From contig JAPYMA010003041.1 in assembly GCA_035041965.1 (NCBI GenBank), positions 248,001-312,000 on the forward strand: a stretch of DNA of 64,000 bases, in the 5' to 3' direction. The notes below the pieces were generated by a model. The model did not search any database and had not been told where the DNA came from. It worked only from the letters and a program-made list of their open reading frames with translations. Each line of letters starts with the position of its first letter. Position 1 is the stretch's first letter. Positions 52,101 through 64,000 of the stretch are shown here, piece by piece. The position numbers and the translations under genes were made by a program. The DNA comes from Anisakis pegreffii (lineage: Eukaryota; Nematoda; Chromadorea; Rhabditida; Anisakidae).

Positions 52101-55100
52101 TATCAACTTCCTGGATAACTTCAAATAGATCATCGATCATTTCTCCTGCATACTAAAAAGTTGCCTGATCGTTGTAGTTAGGTTCGAATGATTAAACACA
52201 TGTTGTCACCGTTCCCTTGTGATGCATTTCCGGTAGCTTAAGTACCCTTATGAGCGTTGTTATGCTGTCCGCTTGTTTTTCGATGGCACGATTCAAGTGG
52301 AAGATCATGCGTACATGGAGCGGAAAAAGATTACTTACTGGACGAAAATAGAGTAAACTGATTGACTGAGATTGATAAATTGCTTTTTCCGACTGCAATA
52401 CCCAGTAATCAAATATTAGAGCATTGCGCACCGGATACATATAATTTGAGATCAAGTGATCAAGTTCAAATTGTAATGTTCACAAGATCAATGCCTGCAA
52501 ATAGATCATTATCGATCATCGCGAGAAGCTGATTCAGTTTGTGTGAATCTGAATTCTGTGAAAAAATCGCGGACAAAGTACCTCGAAGAGCAGCAAATAA
52601 AACAACGAGACTAAAAGACCAAAAGAATCGCCGAACTAATGGCTATAAAGCAACAGATGGATCGTTATAATGATAACACTGCGTTTCATTTCATTGTTCT
52701 TATTGTGACGATATCGCGAGACGGCCTCATTGGCTGACGATATTTTATCAACGCTCAAGATTTTTTGCCACTATTCCATCTGATGTTTTAGAGTCATCCT
52801 TTCGGCGTTTCTCGTAGCCATTTAATCTAATGGCTTTAATCGCTTTATTTGTTGCTCTTCGTGGTGTCTTTTTCCAGACGATACATTACATTCACTGAAG
52901 TGGCTATTACATAGAATTTAGATCCTTACAGAATGAATCAGCAATGGTTGGGGAAATATGTTGCTGATGTATTTGTAAGCGGCGGTTTCGTTGATTTCGG
53001 AGACATTGAAAATCACACTAAGGATCACATGGTCTCAAAACGTGTGTATCCAATGTAGAACGCTATAATATTTGATTACTAGGTATTTTAGTCTGGAAAA
53101 CTCAGCTAATCAATCTCATTCAATCGATCAAATCTATTTTCCCGTCCAATCAGGAACATTCACATTCTTTTTGCTTGTGATAGAATCATGTAGATGAAAA
53201 AGAATCAGAGAGCAGAAATATCAAGCAGAAATATTCTCCAAATATCAAGAACGACTTTTTGCACATTTGAAGGATGAAGGTCAAAATTTTAGTTGAGTTT
53301 TCAAGCTTCGGCTTCAGGTCTTCTCAAATGAAACTGCAGCTTTTCCTCGATTGCTCATTATGCAGCATCGTAAGCTAACAAAAGAGCTCACGTTCAGAAT
53401 TCTCTGCTCCAAGGCTTCAAGAATGAAATGATTCTATCGAGACTTTAGAAGCACAAGGAAAAGGTAACAACATCTGTAGAACAATTCGATTCCAAAACGT
53501 AATGATCAATCAACTTTGGAGAACTACGCACAATGCGTATTAGCTAATTCAACGACGGTACTGCAGCCAACTATTATTTTCTCGGTGGTGTGCAGCCAGA
53601 AGGATAATATTATTCCTTGTTCTCTCATGGAGAAATGAGCTGAAATTTTGAGTGAATGTCCTTATCAGATGCAGATTTTTCCATTAATTTTGAATGCAGA
53701 ATGATTTTCCAATTCAAATATTTATTGTTGGCTTATCAGCAAACGAAGTCGCATTCCTTTTCGATATCGAATCTTGCAGAGGCAGAGTGAACATGAAGGC
53801 AGAATGAGCAAACATGACGACAGAATCAATTACCTCCATGAAACGCAATATTCGACACCGTGATCCCCAGAGGCCTCACGATTTTTATAAAACGATTCCT
53901 CCTTTTACGTTTAATTGAAATCGTTCGTACCAGTAAAAATCATTATTCCAATATTAAAGAATAGCAAAAAATATCGGCGCTTTAGGTTGCTGTTCTATTT
54001 GGAATGTAATTCTATTACTTCTCAAGGGCTATTCCATTAGTCAGGCAGAGAAATCATAGATCATCCATAAGAGATTTACCGTCGGTTGACATCCTCAGGA
54101 AATTGATGTTGCGGTGGCAGCATGAGAAATAATGATGAAGTTGTTGTCCATAGCCGTGAAATTGAAGCTTAAACATCCACAATTGTGTATTGTCTTTCGG
54201 ATGTGAACATTAAGGTGATGCGCTGATTAAAATGATACGCGCTGCGCTGTTTGCCATTCGCCATACCGCACGACAACCATATTCCATTGTGCGTGTATAG
54301 TCCACGAAATCAGCTTTAATTAGGAGAGAGAAATCCATTGCGAGTTAGGATAAAGCAGGAAATTGCAATTAAGAACACATAGCTAGATTCGCAAAGCTTA
54401 CGATAACCATTAAGAATGATTGAATGGCGCAACTCAAATGTGAAAAGTGATTACTGACAAACAAATAAAAGCGGATCAAAAATGGTGCTTTGATGAGAAT
54501 GGCAAAATAAACGCGTTACATAATGGAGAACCATGAAATTGTATTCAATTCACAACGATGCTCTTGTTTGTGGAAACGATAATGTCGTTGAAAAGGGGGT
54601 TGCGAGTTTTGTATATGCTCAAAGGGAACTGAATTAAATTGAATGAAAGAACTACTGAATAATCATAGCGATCAATTGATACTGATTAATTTAATGGTTT
54701 CTTCTCATTCACCCCTTCTCAATAAACACAGTCAATCTTTCGATCCATTCACAAATTAACAATTGACAGTTACGACCAGACAACCAAGCAGAAAGCTAAG
54801 AAGTCAACACTGATGAATGCTCAATAAAGGATAGAAGCAAAGAGCTGAAGAATGTCAAATGTTGAAGACGATTAAATTATTGTAAAAGCTCTAATTGTAA
54901 GGAAATTCGCTGTCATGTCACATGCCGAGGTGAATACGGTTTCAAAAAATAACTTATTTATACATGGATGTGAATGTGTAGCTGACGAGAATGTGGTTGC
55001 TTAAATGAAGAAGACTTCGTGGTGCCCAGACTTGATCTGAGAGGTCACATAAATGATCATTCGTTCATCAACTGATTTTGCCTGCTTACTTCGTGTCTCC

Positions 55101-55288
55101 GTAAATAAACATATACATGAACATGAAAGCATTCAGACAATCTCACAAATCAAATGCAATCTCACACGGCAAGAACGAAGTCCTTGCATTCCTCACAAAA
55201 GGCGATTGAATTCGGTCGCTCAGAACATTAAAATGTGCGAATATTTGAAATGAAATGGATTGATATTAGGACAATCGTTAAAACATTC
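46158..55288. other. Long stretch without a recognised gene
   Basis: No frame shows a recognisable domain. The plus strand near 51710-52015 has two overlapping open frames after a TTTCAG, with protein-like composition in both, so neither can be chosen. No strong repeats, tRNA or rRNA were seen. Confidence 0.5.
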
Positions 55289-55317
55289 ATAATATGATGC
55301 GTTTCGCATCATATTAT
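55289..55317. repeat. Perfect 13-bp palindrome with TTT loop
   Basis: ATAATATGATGCG at 55289-55301 and its exact reverse complement at 55305-55317 are separated by TTT. It lies 71 bases before the exon candidate at 55389. Confidence 0.85.
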
Positions 55318-55388
55318 AAGTCCTATCGACCGATATAGAAATGATTCCGATTCGACTATCGTTAATGTTTTCATGTTTTGTGCCATAG

Positions 55389-55522
55389 CAAAGTGCACAA
55401 GTTTCTTTCGAGTGCGAGGATGTTAGATAAGAGCGATATGTCGACATTGATGAGGGATTATTCCATTGACGAAGCATCTCGCATTGAGACGATAGCAGAA
55501 ATACAAAAAAGTCCGTCGAACG
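55389..55522 (+). CDS. Possible internal exon of an unknown gene
   Basis: The frame is flanked by an acceptor-like TTTGTGCCATAG and a donor-like G/GTAAGAAG. It begins with one base of a split codon and ends after one base, with 44 codons between. The peptide (starting KVHKFLSSARMLDKSDMSTL) is charged and helical in character, but no family is recognised and no partner exon was found. It may be chance. Confidence 0.25.
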
Positions 55523-57379
55523 GTAAGAAGTTTGCCGGAGTGACATGGAATCTATGTTAGCTGATAGTAGCGCAAAAACGACCTTCAGAAGCATCATCGA
55601 GAACTGTTTCTCATTGAAATTCTGGAGTGGTAGAGTTCGCCGCTTTCAAATGCCATCTTAAATTCCTCTGTTCACTCATACTACTGAATTAACTCCAACT
55701 TAAGTCATTCTTAAGACTGTTGCTGACCGTATGTGTAAATTCTATCCTGATGTATCGGTTGAAGAATGTTGAATTTTCGGCCATGTTCAGCGTACCAAAA
55801 TCAATCTCTAGGCTATCAAAATCGAATCTGCATCAGGTGTCATTTTAGAGTGGTTTTTGATGCGGATCCTACATCAGGCAAAGAAATTACATTCTCGGAT
55901 GTTAGCATTCATTGAAAGTTTGACGGAAGAGCGATAGAGCCTCTGAGGCTGCTGTCAACGATCTCAACGTGTTTAGAAATGTGATCAATGGCGAAGGATT
56001 TATTCGTGGATGTCGTGATATACGGATGTTATCCGGAAATATACGATGACTATTATGCTTTATGCTCACGGTTGGTTGGGTGGATGAATGAACATGCATT
56101 TTGCTCATTTCCGACTCATTCAACGATAGAGTACTTGTAAATGCTTTGAAAAGAGTGTTTTTCGAACGATGCTCATTGCTTCCTGATTTATGTTAATTGA
56201 ATGAGCATCACAACGCACACATGCAAATGCATGTTGCCAGCATTCAATTAGTTTTTGAATAAATAATTGCCTGTTTTCATGGATAAATGCATCATCAATC
56301 ATTAGGCGAACCATCGCTGTTACCGCCGCCATTCAATTGATTTATAATCGACGATAAAATATCCTTTCTAATGTGCTCTTGCACGAATCTATCACTACTG
56401 ATGAATTTTGGTGGCATCGCTGCCGTTTTTCGCTAATCTCTTAAGTCTCGTATGATGCTTATATACATTCATAAAACTGCATTCCATTTGAGCCATCGGT
56501 ATCGTTGAAAATGTCTGCTCGGAGGCATTACTATTAAGCCCTCTCGATCAGAGAAAAGAAAATGTGAATGAATTGTTCATAAATGTGATTAAAAAATGAA
56601 ACTGGAATGAGACTCAAAAGGTTGGCAAAAAATTGCTGCCATACCATCAGAATTCATCAGTGACATATCTGCATCGTTCCACCGCATTAATTTCAGCAAA
56701 CACTAATGATTTTCAAGAATTTGTTTAGTGATAGGCTTAATGACATTTGTTTAGTGATGATCCAAAAAAAAATCACTCGATCAATACGGCCGATTATCTT
56801 CTTATTGGACGCTTAACGTCCCTTAATAATAACGAAAAGGTAACTTCGAATGATCTGTTCTTGTGGCATATCGAGAGAGAATAGCACCATGTTTGTAACT
56901 TATTCAAATGAGTGAGATATTCAGTGAATTATGCAAAAACATTGTAAGGTGAACTTGAAATTGTCGCGTTTACCAAAAGATATGATTCCGCGCATCTGCT
57001 GAACACTAAAGAATTGCGCATCCTAGAAGTGAAAGCAGGAAAACTGACCGCATCGAGTATAAACTGTGATCATTTCTAGGGTGAATTTATGAAAAGCACC
57101 ACAATGCGTGAAGATAGCTTCGAACTGACAGCTTATACAAATGATAGTAAGCTATGCGTATGAAGTTGATGACTACACTTGATCCCTGATACATTATTAG
57201 ATCAAAAATGTTAAAACATCATTATGATTTCAATCGATATAATCATTTTAGCCGAGCTTAAGTGCCATCTCATTTTATAGATTATTGTAAATGCTCACAG
57301 GATGATCAACGTCTGATTGCTTAAGCCTTCATTACTGAGAAGCGAACTGAAACGGTTGAAGTGGATACTTTGAAACTTA
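55523..57379. other. Stretch without a recognised gene
   Basis: Only short open frames on both strands, no repeats of note. Confidence 0.5.
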
Positions 57380-57865
57380 ATGGTTGTTTTGTTAATCGTT
57401 CTGTGCGATAAGCGAAACGTTTATCATTATAGCGATTGTTTAATGGATTGGTATTCGGCTTGTTTAATTATGCAAATTGTTTTCGGCAACGAACATTCAT
57501 TATTGCCTTGTTGTAGAATGTTTGATAGGCCGATTGCAATGGATCTATTCGGTTTCGTCAATTGTTTATTATTGATCCCAGGAGATTACTGGTTTACTAA
57601 TGTTGTTTGTTCCAAACAGCAATCGTTGCACACATGTTCAACAGATCAAGCGGGATGTATTTTTGATTTCATTTCGAGTCCCTCTCCCCAGAAATCATTG
57701 GGCAATACGGAAAAATTGCCCAAAATCTCTGGGCTCGCCAAATCAATAATTGAAGCTAGACGTTCACAAAGACGGATGATTTTCAACATTATCGTCGTTA
57801 TCTGCACGGAAAGAAGAATGCCAAAGAAAGAGGAATGCGATATCAGTGATATCGGTGATAACTGA
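57380..57865 (+). CDS. Longest open frame of the window, 161 codons, unknown
   Basis: ATG to TGA without interruption. The first two thirds are hydrophobic and rich in cysteine (for example LLPCCRMFDRPIAMDLFGF), the last third is basic and then acidic. No domain, signal peptide or splice site is clear. In AT-rich DNA of this size one frame of this length can arise by chance, so the call is weak. Confidence 0.2.
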   Translation: MVVLLIVLCDKRNVYHYSDCLMDWYSACLIMQIVFGNEHSLLPCCRMFDRPIAMDLFGFVNCLLLIPGDYWFTNVVCSKQQSLHTCSTDQAGCIFDFISSPSPQKSLGNTEKLPKISGLAKSIIEARRSQRRMIFNIIVVICTERRMPKKEECDISDIGDN

Positions 57866-59069
57866 GAAGCATAAACTCGCAATGATTCACATTTGCTGAT
57901 TAAATAAATAGATAAATTATTGTAAATCCCCGCAGACTGACTAACGTCCCAACGTCGGACAAACGAGGCAGAATGATATTGATCAAGAAGGAATAACATA
58001 TGAATGAGGGCGATCGCCAAGTACAAAAATATATTTTGTGACGAAACGCATTTACTTTTTGACTAATTAATAACCTCAATGTCCACAAATTGATCGAGCG
58101 TTAATCGAAATTGCAATGCATCATGAATTATAAATGATGTATACGTATGCTCCTATTATGAATTATAAATAATGTATGAAGATACGTATACGTATGCTCG
58201 ACGTAAACATCTATTTATGCAATGTAAGCAATAGTGATATGTTGAATAACAATAATGATTACTATTTTCAAAAATTTTTCATATGTACTGTTAGGTGAAC
58301 CCGTTCAGATGAATCTATAGTCAGAATATTGAGAAGCAACGCACAAACGATGAAAAAAAATGGATTCTTGCCGACTCGTAAGTATGGAGATTGCACAATT
58401 TAGTTGACAGCGGATTAAAACCAGTCGGAATAAGGTGAGAGAGTGACAAATTGATATTACGATGAGCGATATCATCTCGACATGGGCATGGATGTTTGTA
58501 AATTAATGATTTGCGCTTGTTAAGAACCACTGAAAGACACATTTGCTGTTGTCACATAATCCAGCTGCTTCCATACGAGTCTTCAAAAAGCAATTTCATT
58601 TCTTTCATTCACAGCTTTCGATCAGTTTCAATCGTAAGAATTCGCTGCTTTATGGATGAAAATCATGATCTGCACAATTTGAGTCAACAATGATAATAAC
58701 ATCTAATTACAATAATAATACCCATGATAATAATGGTGAGAGTAATGCTAGTAGAAATAGTTATGAATCAAGCAAACATAATAATGATCACTATTCATTG
58801 CTGCTGTTTTCATTCTGTTTGCAATCAATATTACTGTTGTGAATGAAAACACAAGTAAATCAAATCCATCTGAAGAAGCCTTCAACTCCGAGTGGTACTT
58901 TACTGGAAATGGGGGCTTGAAACAGTGATGAACTGATTCATTATACGCGATCGAAACGCTTCGATGAAAAAGCGTACCTATTGATACGGTATACGGTACA
59001 CAATCGCTCACCATATTGGTTTACTTGGGTATCCCCTATAGTTTTTTACGAAAACCAGTGGTCTCCACG
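57866..59069. other. Stretch without a recognised gene
   Basis: Contains the small duplication at 58123-58199. Open frames are short and unrecognised. Confidence 0.5.
58123..58199. repeat. Direct duplication around ATGAATTATAAAT
   Basis: 58123-58152 and 58158-58199 share ATGAATTATAAAT, ATGTAT and ACGTATGCTC. The second copy has an extra internal GAAGATACGTAT block. Confidence 0.75.
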
Positions 59070-59252
59070 CTCAAGTGTTCCACTCCCTCCTGCTATGGCT
59101 TGCAGACTGTCAATATCCCCTCCCTCCCGTTGTAACAATTTACTGTTTCCATGCATAACGTCAGCACTAATTTCTCAATCCCCTCCGTTACCCCTCTGAC
59201 ATCCCCAAATTACCAAAAAGTTTCCTCCCTACAGGAACCCCTGATATAAATG
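59070..59252 (+). repeat. C-rich dispersed repeat, copy B
   Basis: Shares ordered blocks with 3835-4032 on the same strand: CTC(A/G)AGTG, AATTTACTGTTTCC, GCATAACGT, ACTAATTTC, CCCCTCC, CTGACA and CCAAATTACC. It stands in intergenic DNA with no gene nearby. Confidence 0.7.
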
Positions 59253-60674
59253 AATGAACACTTTTAACGTAAACATTGTCACTGAATGAACAGAAAGATT
59301 TGGAATCTTAACAATAATGAATTCATCATGCACATTTCTAATCTATAAACCAAAAATATCAAATGGGCAATACGAAATGATAAATACCACAGAAGATACG
59401 ATTGTACGGCTGAATGCGTGCGGCTGAATGCGTCCGAGACGGAACCAGCGAATATTAATGCAACAAATAAGTCGAGTCTCTCAATTTTGCATGAAATAAA
59501 CCTCAACTTCCACTTCGCGCATTTTGATACTGACAATGAGTAGTTACTACTGTGGTTTGAATGAGTGCTGAACACGAACAAGCGATAAAACGTCGGTTGA
59601 AACGAAAAACTGAGAAAATATATCCAGAGCGATGGTTGGTTGCACAGGCTATATAGTGCCGTTCGGATAATACCCGTAGGAGCTTTTCAATTAGCTACTC
59701 ATTACTACTACTACAATACTTTCCACAAAAAAAAGGAACACAATTTCCATATCACAAAATACAATTGACATGTGTTAACTTCAAGAATGTTGGTAGTAAT
59801 TTGATAAAGATGAGCTCCGCGACTACTCCGTAATGTCACTATTCGAGCAGGCGAAGAGAATCTACTCGCGATCGCTAATATGATGTCGAAATGAGGCGAC
59901 GATGCTTTTAATTCTCATCGGAACGAATTGAATTCAGAGTGCATTTTTTATGCAGGTTTTATTGATTAAAGACCATTTTCAGTTGTCATTGCAATGGACA
60001 CGTGGATTTTGAATATCTTGCAGATGTTAATACGAGGCGGATTTGGCATCTTTTTTAGGCTTTTATTTGTTGATATTCTAAAAATATATTTGGATAACTG
60101 AATGATAAGAAATCTAGGATATGTAGTAATGACTGTCATGAAAAGAAACGAGTCAAAATAAATGGAACAAAAACATCATACTATGATGTGAAAATCACCT
60201 TATGCGACTCATTTAAAACTGCATATTCCAGCAATCTCCTGCACATTTTGTTGAGCAAACTATGGCGTCGAAACTACAAGCTATCCGGAGTGAGTTTCAT
60301 AGGCACAGTGCTTCTATCAATTTATGCAACAATTCATGCAACATCCGCTAACACATGCAAGAGATTCTCTGGATTTAGCCTGTTTGTTGAATGATTCTTA
60401 ACGAAGACTCGTTTATCGTTAGGTAAGAATTGCCTCCCGCTGATACTGCTTAGTAAACCATGTACTAGTCTAGCAATGGTAACTCGTTCACTCCTATCGA
60501 AGCGTCGTGAGAACTGTTCGTAAAAAACTCAACCCTTGTAGGCTAAATCAAACTGCACCAGCATGCAGTACCAACAGATTTCCTTATGTGACGTCCAAGC
60601 GCACTTTCAAGAAAATCATCTGTTGAAAAGTTTCCTTCTTTATAAGGCGCATGGTGGTAACAGGTAGATCAAAT
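59253..60674. other. Stretch without a recognised gene
   Basis: Open frames up to 100 codons (59279-59581, minus strand), none recognised. Nothing else seen. Confidence 0.5.
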
Positions 60675-60887
60675 AGTAATATAGTTTTATTGACAAAGTA
60701 TTACCAGCGCAAATAGAGATGTCATTTACAAAGTTCAACGTTTCGGCGTTATGCCATCTTCAGGAACACGTTGTTGAATCACTGACGGTCGTCGTACGTA
60801 TTCGTTGGACAGATCCAGGGTCAGGGATTATGGGGCAGTAGGTAGGGATTTGCGCTGGTAATACTTTGTCAATAAAACTATATTACT
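60675..60887. mobile_element. 213-bp element with perfect 40-bp terminal inverted repeats
   Basis: Arms 60675-60714 and 60848-60887 are exact reverse complements (outer end AGTAATATAGTTTTATTGAC). The centre has no open frame. On the minus strand it carries a hammerhead-like core at 60767-60733. No target-site duplication is obvious. Perfect arms suggest recent activity or gene conversion between them. The ribozyme-like core points to a non-autonomous relative of Penelope-like retroelements rather than a DNA-transposon MITE, but no reverse transcriptase is present in the window. Confidence 0.85.
60733..60767 (-). ncRNA. Minimal hammerhead ribozyme motif, Penelope-like type
   Basis: Reading the minus strand from 60767: GTTC (helix I, 5' side), CTGAAGA (fits the invariant CUGANGA), T, GGC-ATAAC-GCC (helix II with loop), GAAA (invariant), CG (minimal helix III), TT (fits UH at the cleavage site), GAAC (helix I, 3' side, pairs with GTTC). 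All invariant core bases are present in the type I order. Such very short versions with almost no helix III are known from Penelope-like elements, where they probably act as dimers. Cleavage would be expected after the second T of TT, at 60737. Activity is inferred, not shown. Confidence 0.6.
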
Positions 60888-63800
60888 AAGAAAAGCATCA
60901 ATTCAGAACGGCAAAAAACGGCCAATAACAAACGACACTAATTCTGGAAGTGTTTAAGCGCGATGAAGAACTACAAAAGTGTTCAAATTATGAATGGGCA
61001 TGGGAATCTTCCACTACCAAAAAAGTTCGCTAATTGGATATTAGCGATGGACCTCGACTGAAAACATTGTGAATTGCTATGTTTTCTCAACTCACCGTTT
61101 CCGCAGCTGTAATTCCATTCGGACCGTTTCCACACAACTCTCTCCACTGCTAAAGTTCCTAAGAATGAAACCAGAGAGCATAATGATGCCTGATAACGTA
61201 TTCGATATACGACTCTGCAGAGATGTTTTCGGTGTCTTTGCAGACAATTTAGAATACCTAATTTGGATCAAATTTGATTACGAGCATAATTGAAATATAA
61301 TTGGATAATAACGTTCATTGGACTCGAATTATATGCAGTAAATAGTTATTGTTGTTATTCATCTTCTCTTGCTTACTACATCATTGACTGTCGCATTTAA
61401 CTGATCGTGAGTATCTTTCCGCCCGTCTCAATATCTGCGTCAGGATGGCTGCTGACAAAAAGTGAACTTTTTTAGACCTTTTCGGTGTATTCCAATCATA
61501 CAGTGAATACTCCAGGTTAAATAGTAATAAGTTTATTAGCAATTAGTTTTTCTCGAAGTGCATAGCAATTATTAAGTGTTTATCATTTGAGTATTCCCTA
61601 GAGTCAGCGACTGGAGTTGAAATGAAAGGAGTTAGAACCAGTAATTTAGGTGACAAAGCATTGCAAAGTTATTGCAGATCACTGATCTGGACCATAATGA
61701 ATGTAAAACGATGAGGATAGCAGATTTGAAGTTGAACCAAACCGCGCTTAAAGCGGTCTCGATTGTGGAATTTTGAGGAATATCTAAGAAAGATTCTGAT
61801 CGCAATTCAATTGATCTCTGAACGCCGCTCTCTGTCCTCCGCTTTCATGAAACGTACAGCCAACACTGGCCTTTTGATTTCAAAACCCGAGTGGTGACTG
61901 ACGCTCCTTTGGAAGGATAGGGTGCCGGAATCTGTTTGGTCTATGGTGTTTATCTTTTTGGTGCTTATTTATTCGGAATAATGATGGGTGGGATCGATTA
62001 TAAGAGCGCACAGACACGATCATAAACTTAAATTACGGCCAGGAAAGTAGTTATTCTTAAACACAATGAGATGAATCAAACTATAAAATATTTTGACTAA
62101 TGAAACAATCACATGAATTCTATCAGTGTGTTTTGACAAGTTCATGTTCTTCTATGGCTATTAGATTGCCTACTGACATCCAGCCATTAGTATTTATGAG
62201 AAATTTTACAAAGAATAACTTCGCGATGAGTGACAGTTGCAAGCTGTTGTTCAGATAGTGAATGACTGGAAATTTTATTGATTATCCATCCCTTGAATTG
62301 CACCAAACCATACCCTGTCCAGGTTGCTGAGTAGCTATTGCCATAAATCATTTTTAAAGCATGGAACATGAGATAATGGAAATGACTTTCTGGTTGAGGA
62401 CATTTATGCCTTATTCAGGAGCCAATTGCTTCGCCTTCAGACGCAGATCATATGGTGCCGTTGGTGGCCACAATTAAGGGAAATTTTCTAATGTTCAATT
62501 TCCTGTCAACTAACTCTTACCAGCTAATCTGTGAAGATGTACAACTGATATCAGTTCATTTTGATTTACTCCTTAACTGTTTACATGCAAACGAAAACCT
62601 GCTACGGAAATTATCAGGTGATGTATGCCGGAGATCATGTCCTATGATCAGCGAAAAAAACAGAGAGTAAATCAAAATGTCCGAAATACCCTTCAAGTGA
62701 TACAGTTAGGATGAGAAGGATTCAGTGTAAATGCGGTTGCGTCGATGTATTCACCAGAATGCACAGAATCTGATATTGTACAATGTTTTGTAGAGCGTAA
62801 CGTTGCACGAAAGAAAAATTGATGTTTTGCAACGGCTTCAGTCTCCCAAGAGAGCCGTCGAAAGTGAATCGCGTAAATAAAAATTCTCAAATAGTAAATG
62901 ACAAACAACATATCATTAAAAATGTTTGCTTGTTGAAAAACGAACAAACGAATGCAATTATAAAGCAATTAATTTTTCGTTTCTTTATGATAGTGCTTTT
63001 TTGACCTATTGAAAGCAACAAATTGCATGTCAATTGGACGAACACAGACCGCAACAATGTTGATGAAAGTATTGTTTCATTTCCTGCGAAACAACTTGTT
63101 CAGAGCACAATTGATGAAACTACGCAATTAGCAGTCGTTTTCTTAAAGGAACCCAAATAAGTGCTCGAAAATGAACAGCAGCACTATGCAACTTCCGATC
63201 AAGTGCTGCTTCATTATTCAACTGCAGCAAAAAACGACGTTCTCCCATGAGAGGTGACTGAACTCAAGATCTTACACGATTGCCAAACTTAGGATTTAGA
63301 GGGATGTTAGGATGTACGACTGACATGTTGATGATCATCTTCCAAAAAAACTACTAAATAAGCAGAAACAAAAGAGAAAATTTCTTAGTTTTCGTGTGGA
63401 GCACACTCTGAATGCTTTGCTAATTTAACTCTTTTCAGAGAATCTCTTCATGGCTTATGGATGAAGCAGAATAAGTTCATTTTCATACATTCAAAAGTTC
63501 AACCACTGATTCACTCTTGATTATTTCGAACTGAATGCGCAACATTCCGTTGATTACTTAATTGTGTCCAGAGAACGTTTTGTTCTCAGAACTTATTCGA
63601 GCATTTCAGTCCTTTTCCGTTAGGTGATAATGACTAATTGCTTTAACAATGAATTACTGGTTAACCGATATGTGAGATGTTCGTGGAAAACTCATCAGTT
63701 TGATACAATTTTCCATGAAATGAATCTTTGACGTTGTGAAACAGCTGCCAAGGGTAAACTTTGCTAGTATTTCATGCGAGGCACAATCGTTGAGACAATT

Positions 63801-64000
63801 ATATAAGATACGATAATGATAAAAGGGAGCAACCACAGGGAAGCTCATTTCAATGTAGCAATGAACCCTAATAGAGGTATAAACGAGAAAAGTTCTCAAA
63901 TGAGAACACCTCGAACAATGCCGAAGATAGGATTCGGCAAATCTGATTTCAAAAAAAACAGAGATTCACTGAGGATATGAAGCAATCGAATCCAATAAAA
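60888..64000. other. Terminal stretch without a recognised gene
   Basis: Open frames are at most about 91 codons and unrecognised. No repeats of note were seen up to the window edge. Confidence 0.5.

Overview
The window looks like nuclear DNA of a nematode. The evidence is a complete seven-exon-class serpentine chemoreceptor of the SRE/SRAB/SRA type (a nematode-specific group), small exons with short 3' splice sites, an AT-rich base composition, and acceptor-like sites just upstream of start codons that fit spliced-leader trans-splicing. The species cannot be named. Only four genes can be supported in 64 kb, so the genome is likely large and gene-sparse. No bacterial operon, CRISPR array, rRNA gene or intact tRNA gene was seen.

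Layout: 67-5096 (- strand) is the chemoreceptor gene, six exons, with a near-perfect 47-bp hairpin and a simple repeat in its introns. 5143-13205 has no recognisable gene but carries a diverged tandem array of about 236-bp units at 10.5-11.76 kb. 13216-16125 (+) is GET4, the tail-anchored-protein targeting factor, with one apparent frameshift near its start. 19755-27292 (+) is an organic anion transporter (SLCO/OATP), 13 exons, complete. 28913-37911 (-) is a class A peptide receptor that resembles the GnRH/AKH-type receptors; eight exons join in phase and the last exon is unresolved. Its intron at 29832-31529 holds two foldback elements in opposite orientation. OATP and this receptor converge.

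From 38 kb to 64 kb no gene could be recognised. This part holds short tandem and inverted repeats, a C-rich dispersed repeat also found in the chemoreceptor gene, two weak coding candidates, and a 213-bp element at 60.7 kb with perfect 40-bp terminal inverted repeats. On its minus strand that element carries a sequence that matches the core of a minimal hammerhead ribozyme of the kind known from Penelope-like retroelements. That is the most notable non-coding signal in the window.

The four genes do not form an obvious functional unit: two are signalling receptors, one a plasma-membrane transporter, and one a housekeeping cytosolic targeting factor. All exon models were made by hand from conserved protein sequence, GT/AG sites and codon phase. 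In each model the phases agree across the junctions given, except at the GET4 indel noted. Terminal exons are the least certain parts.
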